Origin: Opitutales bacterium
GTDB lineage: Bacteria > Verrucomicrobiota > Verrucomicrobiia > Opitutales > Opitutaceae
Direction of reading: 5' to 3'
Assembly: GCA_021772595.1 (NCBI GenBank)
Contig: JAJFLS010000716.1
Location: 1-5,150, forward strand
DNA length: 5,150 nt
Below are positions 1 through 5,150 of this stretch, one piece after another. Numbering within the stretch: position 1 is the first letter of the stretch; the number at the start of each line of letters is the position of its first letter. The position numbers and the translations under genes were made by a program. Below the pieces are notes generated by a model. That model made no database searches, had not been told where the DNA came from, and was given only the letters and a program-made list of their open reading frames with translations.

Positions 1-162
1 TACGACTTGTCCACCGATCGAGCCGAAGCCCATAACCTCGCCCAAGAGAACCCCGAGAAAGCTCGATCGCTCCAACTCGCCTGGCAAAAGCAACTCGCCT
101 CGATAAGCGCCCTCGTAGCAAAAACCCCACAAAACGCCGGCCCTCCGAAAAGAGCGAAGTAG
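1..162 (+). CDS. Sulfatase, C-terminal end (5' part outside window)
   Basis: Frame 1 is open from the first base to a TAG at 160-162, giving the last 53 residues of a protein that starts before the window. It begins YDLSTDRAEAHNLAQENPEK. This matches the closing segment of arylsulfatase-type (S1, formylglycine) sulfatases, which typically carry an 'LYDLxxDPxExxNLAxxxPE' strand-turn-helix before a final amphipathic helix. The tail ends in a basic, Pro-rich stretch (PPKRAK) that has no recognised role. The catalytic domain is not visible, so activity and substrate cannot be judged. The next gene is on the opposite strand and converges on this one across 166 bases filled with hairpin repeats, which may shape the transcript's 3' end. 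The family call rests on this short motif and on the two other sulfatase genes nearby. Confidence 0.72.
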   Translation, partial: YDLSTDRAEAHNLAQENPEKARSLQLAWQKQLASISALVAKTPQNAGPPKRAK

Positions 163-187
163 CGTTTACCGAGGGAAGCTTGCATTA

Positions 188-234
188 ACCACACCGGATT
201 CTCGGTGTAGCTACGCCGAGACTTCGGCGTGGAT
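188..234. repeat. Head-to-head pair of GTAG-headed hairpins
   Basis: Two related hairpins lie back to back around the 8-base palindrome GTAGCTAC (207-214). Hairpin 1 pairs ACACCG (191-196) with CGGTGT (203-208). Hairpin 2 pairs ACGCCGA (213-219) with TCGGCGT (224-230) around a GACT loop. Read outward on opposite strands, both units start GTAGCTACRCCGAG and end GTGTGG or GCGTGG, so they are inverted, diverged copies of one sequence of about 24 bases. A GTAG head before a short stem is the layout of REP elements. Lying 26 bases after the upstream sulfatase stop, the pair could also stabilise or end that transcript, but no T-tract follows. Confidence 0.6.
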
Positions 235-265
235 TTTCATCCGTTCAGCTTAAGGTTACGCATAT

Positions 266-290
266 GGGCAGGCGCGGGACGAGCCCTACC
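266..290 (-). repeat. Possible third type of GTAG-headed REP-like unit
   Basis: On the minus strand this segment begins GGTAGGGCTCGTCCCGCG. It has a GTAG head (289-286) followed by a GC-rich, partly self-complementary stretch: GGGC at 266-269 can pair with GCCC at 283-286, or GGG at 276-278 with CCC at 284-286. It lies four bases from the next REP-like copy, in the same orientation, and may form the other half of a degenerate pair with it. The stem is weak, so this may be only a GC-rich spacer. It occurs once in the window, and repeat status needs other copies in the genome. Confidence 0.35.
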
Positions 291-294
291 TTTT

Positions 295-318
295 ATCGCC
301 TGCAAGCAGGCTCCTACA
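295..318 (-). repeat. Single REP-like palindrome (family A)
   Basis: This 24-base segment is identical to each arm of the two inverted pairs at 2220-2292 and 4556-4629. Read on the minus strand it begins TGTAGGAGCCTGC. The body holds a compact hairpin, GCCTG-CTTG-CAGGC. A GTAG foot with a short palindrome resembles REP elements of gammaproteobacteria, which RAYT (TnpA-REP) transposases recognise. Here the partner arm is missing or replaced by the diverged unit at 266-290. It lies ten bases after the stop codon of the DUF885 gene, so its hairpin would sit in that gene's 3' untranslated RNA. Confidence 0.8.
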
Positions 319-328
319 CTAAAAGAAT

Positions 329-2137
329 CTAATTCGACGCTATATACTCATCCACCAGCTGCTCTAAAATCGTCAGCGGCACAGCTCCGTTTACCAAAAC
401 CGCCTCGTGAAACTCCCGTATGTCGAACGCGTCGCCCATTGCCTCCTTGGCTTTATTTCGAAGTTCTAGAATTTTCAGCATCCCGATTTTGTAGGCCGTC
501 GCCTGGGATGCCATTACGATATGGCGTTCCACCATTCGGATACAATCGCGCTCTGTATCAGGAGTATTCGCCTGATAGTAGGCGATGCCTTCCTCGCGAG
601 TCCATCGCTTCGCATGTATTCCAGTATCCACGACGAGGCGACACGCACGCCAAAGCTCCATCGACAAGCGCCCGAAATCCGAATACGGATCCTTGTACAA
701 TCCCATCTCCTTCGGGATGAACTCGCAGTACAATCCCCACCCCTCTATATACGCCGTGTAACCACCATACTTCCGAAACTTCGGCAAGCCCTCCACCTCT
801 TGCGCCAATGCCAGCTGCATGTGATGCCCCGGGATCCCCTCGTGATAGGCCAACGCTTCCAGTTTGTACTTCGGCATGTTTGCCGTGTCGTAGAGATTCG
901 CATAGTACGTTCCTGGACGACTTCCATCGGGCGCCGGTTGCGAGTAGAATGCCGTGCCCGCAGACTTTTCGCGAAACGCTTCCACTCTCTTAACGATCAT
1001 TTCCGCCTTCGGCTTCGTTATGAACAGACTGTCCAAGCGATTCCGCATGTCGTCGATTACCGCGACTGATCGATCGAGATACGCTTGCTTCCCGGCATTG
1101 TCATTTGGGTAATAAAATTGGTCGTCGCTCCGCATGAACTCGAAAAATGCCTGCAAGTCTCCTTCGAAACGAACCTGCTTCATAATCGCTCGCATCTCGC
1201 CATGGATACGCGCGACTTCGCTAAGTCCGATCTCGTGAATCTCCTCCGCCGTATTGTCCGTAGTTGTTGTCAAGCGGAGCGCTTCATTGTAGAAATTTTC
1301 TCCGTCCTTGAATTTCCATACACCATCTTCAGCCGTCGCCCGCGCGTGCTGCATTTCAAGAAACGCGATCAGTTTCTCGTAGGCCGGTTTGACAACATCG
1401 ACCAGCGCAGCGCGAGCATCTGCCAATAGTAGCGATTTCGTTTCTTCGCCTAGTTCGAGCGCCTGAACTTTGTTTTTGAAATCCTCCCACAGTGCGGAGT
1501 CTTCGCCCGACTCGTCGAAGGGAGCCCCCGCCAGAATATTGCGGCAGGACTCAATCGATCTTGGAAAAACGAACTTAGGAGGAACGATCCCTTTCGCTTC
1601 CCGAGTCATTAGTCCCTCGATAAGTTGATCGAACACGTGGTCCACTTTTTGCAAGCGCGAAACGTAGGCTTTCGCGTCGTTCCGATCTGTCACCAAATGC
1701 ATATTGATCAGAAATGAAGGTACTTCGGTATGCCTCCCGAACATCTGATTAACCGTGTAGTTGTAATGTCGGTACTTGAAATTATTAATCGAGTCGTTCG
1801 CATCCTCTACCGCCATTCGATAACTGATCTTCGTCTGCGAATCGAGAAGATCGTAGTCAATAGACGATTCTAGCTCCTTCAAGTTAGCCTTCGTGAACTC
1901 CAGTTCCCGCTGGGCCATCGCTTCCGATTCTTCGCTCCACTCGCTATAGTTTTCCTTGATACCCAGGAAAGTCTGCCACTCCGGATAGCGCGCCACCTTC
2001 TCGTCGTAGACTCGGTCGAAAAACGCGTTCGCCTTCGCCGACTCCGCCGCGACCTGCGGGTCAATTTCGTCAGAAAAACACGGCGACAACATAAAAGACA
2101 CAAGAGAACCAATCGCTAAACAGAAATCCTTTTTCAT
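329..2137 (-). CDS. Exported DUF885-family predicted zinc metallopeptidase
   Basis: The 602-residue product has the family's usual length of about 550-620 residues. A basic start and hydrophobic run (MKKDFCLAIGSLVSFMLSPC) form a signal peptide. Cleavage is probably near residues 20-23; the LSPC sequence is a poor lipobox, so a lipoprotein is possible but not favoured. The family hallmark YHEGIPGHHMQ spans residues 431-441, with H432, E433, H438 and H439 as likely zinc-binding and catalytic positions. YIEGWGLYCE (463-472) follows, with E465 a plausible third ligand. The remainder is predominantly helical, as in gluzincin-like carboxypeptidases. Members are generally annotated as uncharacterised or as peptidases; the substrate is unknown, but the signal peptide places it outside the cytoplasm. 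The ATG at 2137 is preferred because it starts the signal peptide exactly, although the ribosome-binding site is weak. The frame is intact. It converges with the upstream sulfatase and has the DUF1905 gene 182 bases upstream on the same strand, separated by a REP-like pair. Confidence 0.92.
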   Translation of the reverse strand: MKKDFCLAIGSLVSFMLSPCFSDEIDPQVAAESAKANAFFDRVYDEKVARYPEWQTFLGIKENYSEWSEESEAMAQRELEFTKANLKELESSIDYDLLDSQTKISYRMAVEDANDSINNFKYRHYNYTVNQMFGRHTEVPSFLINMHLVTDRNDAKAYVSRLQKVDHVFDQLIEGLMTREAKGIVPPKFVFPRSIESCRNILAGAPFDESGEDSALWEDFKNKVQALELGEETKSLLLADARAALVDVVKPAYEKLIAFLEMQHARATAEDGVWKFKDGENFYNEALRLTTTTDNTAEEIHEIGLSEVARIHGEMRAIMKQVRFEGDLQAFFEFMRSDDQFYYPNDNAGKQAYLDRSVAVIDDMRNRLDSLFITKPKAEMIVKRVEAFREKSAGTAFYSQPAPDGSRPGTYYANLYDTANMPKYKLEALAYHEGIPGHHMQLALAQEVEGLPKFRKYGGYTAYIEGWGLYCEFIPKEMGLYKDPYSDFGRLSMELWRACRLVVDTGIHAKRWTREEGIAYYQANTPDTERDCIRMVERHIVMASQATAYKIGMLKILELRNKAKEAMGDAFDIREFHEAVLVNGAVPLTILEQLVDEYIASN

Positions 2138-2219
2138 ATACAGGACGACCTATCCCTTAACAGCCCAGCCGTCCAGCTACAAGTAGTGGAATCGTTGTCG
2201 CTCGCAACAATGCATAGAC

Positions 2220-2292
2220 TGTAGGAGCCTGCTTGCAGGCGATGATTTCTCCGGACAATGGTTTTTCAATCGCCTGCAAGCAGGCTCCTACA
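2220..2292. repeat. REP-like inverted pair (BIME-type), copy 1
   Basis: Two perfectly complementary 24-base arms, 2220-2243 and 2269-2292, flank a 25-base spacer. Each arm reads outside-in as TGTAGGAGCCTGC and on to CGAT, and each has its own small hairpin (GCCTG-CTTG-CAGGC). The RNA could fold into one long stem or two small ones. Arrangement and GTAG heads match the paired REP (BIME) layout. The pair lies 27 bases after the stop of the DUF1905 gene and about 80 bases before the start of the DUF885 gene. It is therefore in the 3' region of one and upstream of the other. No T-tract follows, so a classical intrinsic terminator is not shown. Confidence 0.88.
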
Positions 2293-2319
2293 TCGGCAAA
2301 TTGCCTTAACTCACCACAA

Positions 2320-2793
2320 TCAATCCCCGTACAATGTACGCGTCCGCAGTTTCATCGCGATGTCTAGGGCTCTTTTTATCCGCGTCTCTTCACGTTTGCC
2401 GCTGTTTACATGAAGGGCGATTCCTCGCTGCTTGCCAGCAGTCAGCGTTTCCCAGCGTTCCTTCGCTTCTGGATCCTGCTCTAGAACGATAAGAAATTCA
2501 TCGCACACATCCACCGCATCCGGCTCCGGATCAGGCTCAACGACCACCGAAACCGTATCGCCCAACGCCGCACCAGCCTCCTTCAGCAACGAAAGCCCGA
2601 CAACCAAATGGCTCCCAAACGCGCGACTCCCTTGAAGCCCCCTTCGCAACTCGTATCCATTTATCGCGACCAATAGTCTTTTCACCCCTGCCTTGCGCAA
2701 AGCCACCGCCACTTCGTCCGGGACCGGAATGCCATGCGGATTCATCGCTCCCTCAACACGACAAACCTCTGAAGTAAATTTAAGCGGCTTCAT
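2320..2793 (-). CDS. DUF1905 / YdeI-OmpD-associated-type protein
   Basis: This is a small cytosolic protein of 157 residues with no signal peptide or membrane segment. Residues 4-88 fit the DUF1905 pattern: a beta strand ending in a short loop, IPVPDEVAVALRKAGVKRL (22-40), the core 'AINGYELRRGL' (43-53), then GAALGDTVSVVVEPDPEPD (74-92). Residues 98-149 fit the helical C-terminal part seen in YdeI/OmpD-associated proteins: a DPEAKERWETLTAGKQRG segment (107-124), then GKREETRIKRALDIAMKL (132-149). The family is common and its biochemical role is not established; the 'bacteriocin protection' label used for some relatives should not be taken as its function here. The ATG at 2793 is preferred over an in-frame TTG two codons upstream (2799); neither has a clear Shine-Dalgarno sequence. 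It is transcribed divergently from the sulfatase gene at 3127, and a REP-like pair lies just beyond its stop. Confidence 0.85.
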   Translation of the reverse strand: MKPLKFTSEVCRVEGAMNPHGIPVPDEVAVALRKAGVKRLLVAINGYELRRGLQGSRAFGSHLVVGLSLLKEAGAALGDTVSVVVEPDPEPDAVDVCDEFLIVLEQDPEAKERWETLTAGKQRGIALHVNSGKREETRIKRALDIAMKLRTRTLYGD

Positions 2794-3126
2794 GAACAAT
2801 GGAGCATTATGCGAAACGTCTCATAAACCACGGAGAACACGTAGGAGCGGAGAATTGATTGATACTTTCAAATGCCTATTTGTTTAGACATAGACATTCA
2901 AGGACTTCCATCGAATTCTTCTTCGTGAACTTCGTGGGCAAGTATTCATCCGTGGAAATTGCTTCACCATCTCCGCTAGCGCTCCGTCGTGCGACTGCGT
3001 CCTTCAAAGCTCGCAGAGCGTAGCAGGATCCGTGGGTGAAAAACAAATATTCGATCGGCGTTCATCTGGACAATCTGCGGGCGAAATCGATTGCAGACTC
3101 GCCCAAACTCCAATGGAATTCGGCAA
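2794..3126. other. 333-base divergent intergenic region, repeat-derived
   Basis: No credible coding sequence, RNA gene or strong promoter is visible between the DUF1905 and sulfatase start codons, although both promoters should lie here. Much of the DNA consists of short recurring words. CCACGGA (2828-2834) is inverted relative to TCCGTGG (2949-2955). CTTCGTG occurs twice (2921-2927 and 2930-2936). ATCCGTGG occurs twice (2948-2955 and 3028-3035). Words of this kind, built on CCACGGA and CTTCGTG, resemble decayed dispersed repeats I associate with PVC-group genomes; that link is from memory and not tested. A short open frame starting near 3036 overlaps the sulfatase gene out of frame and is not believable. 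Confidence 0.6.
2948..3035. repeat. 72-base palindrome-rich segment between 8-base direct repeats
   Basis: ATCCGTGG at 2948-2955 recurs at 3028-3035, enclosing 72 bases. The enclosed segment carries three small palindromes in a row: CGCTAGCG (2974-2981), GTCG-TG-CGAC (2986-2995) and GCTC-GCA-GAGC (3009-3019). A short inverted match, TTCACC (2963-2968) with GGTGAA (3035-3040), lies near its ends. This could be a small non-autonomous insertion with a target duplication. An 8-base repeat in a region of this size is close to chance expectation, however, so the boundaries are tentative. Confidence 0.35.
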
Positions 3127-4521
3127 ATGATCAAAAGCCTACCTCTCATTATTTGCGGACTACTCCTATCAGCTTATTCACTCTCAGCTGCCGGGCGTCC
3201 GAATATTCTGTTTATCATGACCGATCAACATTTCGGGGATGCGATGAGCGGCGTGATGGGCGACGAGTTTGTCAAAACTCCAAACCTGGACGCGCTCGCG
3301 GAAAGCGGCATTCGCTTTGACCGAGCCTATGCGCCGAACCCGATTTGCGTTCCCGCCCGAAACTCGATCTTCAGCGGCTACTACCCGTTTGAAACGGGCC
3401 TCCAGTCGAACACCAACAAGCCACTACCCGAGCGCATGGTATGCATGGGCAAGCATTTCAAGGACGCGGGATACGACACCGGCTATTTCGGCAAATGGCA
3501 TTTGAATATCAAGACGAGCAACGCCTCCCGTCATGGTTTCGACCAAACGGGCGTCCTCAAAGGCAATGGTGCCGACCATCTAATTCCCGAGCCGGCAATC
3601 GAGTTTCTCAATCAATCGCGGGAGAAGCCCTTCCTGCTAGTGACTTCCTTCACGGGCCCTCACGACATATGCCAAATGGTGCGCGGGCAGGAGATCCCAG
3701 GAGGGCCGATCGGAGCGTTCCCCGATCCTAAAGACTGTCCGCCCGTGCCGATCAACTTGGCGCCGCCAATCGACGAGACCGACAGCATGGCCCTAATGCG
3801 CAAGAGCTATCAGGTCACCGAGATGACCCCGATCGCCAATTTCGACGAAGACAAGTGGCGCCAGATGCGATGGGGCTACTACCAACTGATCGAACGGTCC
3901 GACCAGGAGATCGGAAAAGTGCTTTCGGCCTTGAAGGCGTCTGGGCACGAACGAGATACGCTGGTCATTTTCACGGCCGATCACGGCGACTGCACCGGCG
4001 CCCATCAGTTCGCCCAGAAAACCGTTTTCTACGATGAATCCGCGCGCGTCCCGTTTATTCTTTCGTTCCCTGGAAAGGTCGCCCCGGCATCGACACGCAA
4101 ACTAGTAAACGTCGGTATCGACACGCTCCCTACAATGATGGATTTCGCGGGCCTTCAAATTCCCAGCCAATTCAAGGGTCGCTCTTTGAAACCTGTTTCC
4201 GAAAATCCAAGCTTAGCGAATTGGCGGGACTACGTCGTCATATCCAATCACATGGTACAAGGCGCCGTGCCTATAGGCGGAACGGCCGTCCCCGAAAGCC
4301 GGGGACGAATGGTACGGACAGACAATTATAAGTATGCCGTATACGATCTAGGCGAACATCGTGAATCGCTGGTGGATATGGAAAAAGATCCGCATGAGAT
4401 GCGCAACGTGGCCCGCAATCCCGAACAAATAAACGCCTTGGATGCACACCGTTCAATATTGAGAAAGTACGCTGCGGAAACCGGAGACACCGAAGCCATC
4501 GAGATTCTCGAAGGCCGGTGA
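3127..4521 (+). CDS. Secreted formylglycine-dependent sulfatase (S1 type)
   Basis: The 464-residue product would hydrolyse sulfate esters outside the cytoplasm. The ATG at 3127 gives a clean signal peptide (MIKSLPLIICGLLLSAYSLS, cleavage near residues 21-22). An in-frame TTG 36 bases upstream would bury it behind 12 polar residues, so that start is rejected. The catalytic set is complete: D33 and Q34 in MTDQH (metal binding); C74-V-P-A-R78, where C74 becomes formylglycine; GKWHL with K123 and H125; GPH with H179; TADHGD with D285 and H286; and K298 in AQKTVFYDE. DQ in place of the commoner DD is usual in several S1 subfamilies. The C-terminal subdomain ends with VYDLGEHRESLVDMEKDPHE. The overall pattern resembles choline-sulfatase or arylsulfatase-A-like enzymes of PVC bacteria. 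The substrate cannot be read from sequence: a polysaccharide sulfate is likely from family habits, a small sulfate ester is possible. Being a Cys-type enzyme, it needs a maturase (FGE or anSME), and none is in the window. It converges with another sulfatase gene. Confidence 0.95.
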   Translation: MIKSLPLIICGLLLSAYSLSAAGRPNILFIMTDQHFGDAMSGVMGDEFVKTPNLDALAESGIRFDRAYAPNPICVPARNSIFSGYYPFETGLQSNTNKPLPERMVCMGKHFKDAGYDTGYFGKWHLNIKTSNASRHGFDQTGVLKGNGADHLIPEPAIEFLNQSREKPFLLVTSFTGPHDICQMVRGQEIPGGPIGAFPDPKDCPPVPINLAPPIDETDSMALMRKSYQVTEMTPIANFDEDKWRQMRWGYYQLIERSDQEIGKVLSALKASGHERDTLVIFTADHGDCTGAHQFAQKTVFYDESARVPFILSFPGKVAPASTRKLVNVGIDTLPTMMDFAGLQIPSQFKGRSLKPVSENPSLANWRDYVVISNHMVQGAVPIGGTAVPESRGRMVRTDNYKYAVYDLGEHRESLVDMEKDPHEMRNVARNPEQINALDAHRSILRKYAAETGDTEAIEILEGR

Positions 4522-4555
4522 ATCTCCGAGGAGCCTCGATATAATCTTCGCCAAC

Positions 4556-4629
4556 TGTAGGAGCCTGCTTGCAGGCGATTCTTCACTTCGGGCTACTACG
4601 AAAAAATCGCCTGCAAGCAGGCTCCTACA
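4556..4629. repeat. REP-like inverted pair (BIME-type), copy 2
   Basis: Arms at 4556-4580 and 4605-4629 are perfectly complementary over 25 bases and identical, over 24 bases, to the arms at 2220-2292 and to 295-318. The 24-base spacer differs from that of copy 1, so only the arms are conserved. It sits between two convergent sulfatase stop codons, 34 bases after one and five bases after the other. Transcripts from either side would carry the long hairpin at their 3' ends, and it may act as a two-way transcript end or stabiliser. An A-run (4601-4606) lies inside the spacer, but no T-tract follows the stem on either strand. Confidence 0.88.
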
Positions 4630-4634
4630 ACTGA

Positions 4635-5150
4635 CTACTCCGCCCGCATCCCCACAGGTCGCGCGTCCGCGCTCATCTCTTCCTGAAACGTGATCGCCAT
4701 GCCCCTCAGTTTTCGCAAAGCGTTCGAATTTCGAACCTTCTTGGATTCGCCTGGGTCCGCTTCCAAATCATACAGCTGAAGCGTCGGATTCAAAACAAGC
4801 TTCCACTTATCCCAACGCACCGCGGCCAACGCTCCCTGACTGCCGTGATAGAAAAACGCCTGCAAGTACTCGTCTCTATCGAACAGTTCCGTCCACTCGC
4901 CCGCCTGGTTCCACGACCGCCTCAACGGCACGTCCCCATTGAGAGACCATCGAGCCGATGGCGTCGGCACCGCATGCGTTTCCCCGGAGAGCAATGGACT
5001 AATATCGCGACCATCAATCACGCGATCCTCAGGAACACGTATCCCCGCAAAAGTCGCCAAAGTTGGATACCAATCCATCGCGGCCACGACCGCCGAAGAT
5101 TCATGACCCGAACGAATCCCAACACCGGGCCCCCAGGCAATTGCCGGCAC
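4635..5150 (-). CDS. Sulfatase, C-terminal portion (start outside window)
   Basis: The minus-strand frame is open from the right window edge to a TAG at 4637-4635, giving about 172 codons of the C-terminal part of an arylsulfatase-type protein. The first codon in the window is GTG, best read as an internal valine (VPAIAWGPG) and not a start. Recognisable in order are the post-catalytic strand VPAIAWGPG, the helix DWYPTLATFAGI (residues 27-38), the IDGRDISPLLSGE turn (45-57), FFYHGSQGALAAVRWDKWKL (99-118) and the closing LYDLEADPGESKKV. These match the C-terminal subdomain of ARSA/GALNS-like bacterial sulfatases. The catalytic Cys/Ser motif and metal ligands lie beyond the window, so activity cannot be confirmed. 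It is more like a classical arylsulfatase A than its convergent neighbour, suggesting the two are not recent duplicates. Confidence 0.9.
   Translation of the reverse strand: MPAIAWGPGVGIRSGHESSAVVAAMDWYPTLATFAGIRVPEDRVIDGRDISPLLSGETHAVPTPSARWSLNGDVPLRRSWNQAGEWTELFDRDEYLQAFFYHGSQGALAAVRWDKWKLVLNPTLQLYDLEADPGESKKVRNSNALRKLRGMAITFQEEMSADARPVGMRAE

Noticed and set aside
229..720. Plus-strand open frame of 163 codons
   Set aside because: It runs through the hairpin repeats and then antisense to the DUF885 gene. The translation is rich in Pro, Arg and Ser with no domain pattern, so it is a shadow frame.
521..1069. Plus-strand open frame of 182 codons
   Set aside because: It is entirely antisense to the DUF885 gene, which has a clear family motif and signal peptide. 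The Arg/His/Leu-rich translation is typical of a shadow frame.
2138..2219. Sigma-70-type promoter for the DUF885 gene
   Set aside because: Boxes such as TTGTAG with a TAAGGG-like -10 can be drawn on the minus strand, but the match is too weak to support a call.
3091..3126. TTG start for the sulfatase gene
   Set aside because: It would add 12 polar residues before a well-formed signal peptide; the ATG at 3127 fits much better.
3036..3320. Plus-strand frame of 94 codons overlapping the sulfatase start
   Set aside because: It overlaps the signal peptide and catalytic N-terminus of the sulfatase in another frame and shows no recognisable domain.
163..4634. CRISPR array formed by the repeated 24-base arms
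   Set aside because: The copies are kilobases apart or in inverted pairs, not regularly spaced direct repeats, and no cas gene is present.
4860..4872. GCCTGCAAG inside the third sulfatase gene as another REP copy
   Set aside because: Only nine bases match the REP-like arm, there is no GTAG head or palindrome, and the sequence is coding.

Overview
The window looks like a piece of a marine-type Verrucomicrobiota chromosome (Opitutales/Puniceicoccales-like, or a related PVC lineage). This is an inference from three things: the density of secreted formylglycine-type sulfatases, three in about 5 kb; the moderate GC content; and intergenic spaces filled with short palindromic repeats. No rRNA or marker gene is present to confirm it.

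Layout. Positions 1-162 (+) are the last 53 codons of a sulfatase that begins before the window. Positions 163-328 are a short gap between convergent genes, packed with four GTAG-headed hairpin units. Positions 329-2137 (-) encode a 602-residue exported DUF885-family predicted zinc metallopeptidase. Positions 2138-2319 hold a paired REP-like inverted repeat (2220-2292). Positions 2320-2793 (-) encode a 157-residue DUF1905/YdeI-OmpD-associated-type protein. Positions 2794-3126 are a 333-base gap between divergent genes, made largely of degenerate repeat-like sequence. Positions 3127-4521 (+) encode a complete secreted sulfatase with an intact catalytic set. Positions 4556-4629 hold a second paired REP-like inverted repeat between two convergent stop codons. 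Positions 4635-5150 (-) are the C-terminal 171 or so codons of a third sulfatase that continues past the right edge.

How it fits together. The sulfatases are probably periplasmic or exported enzymes that remove sulfate esters from polysaccharides or small sulfated compounds. The exported DUF885 protein would act on peptides in the same compartment, but no direct link to the sulfatases is visible. The DUF1905 protein is cytosolic and of unknown role. No sulfatase-maturing enzyme, glycoside hydrolase, transporter or regulator lies in the window, so the substrate cannot be named.

The most notable non-coding signal is a 24-base REP-like arm that occurs five times without a mismatch: two inverted pairs and one single copy. 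Every copy lies just downstream of a stop codon. I found no convincing new defence, mobile or metabolic system here.
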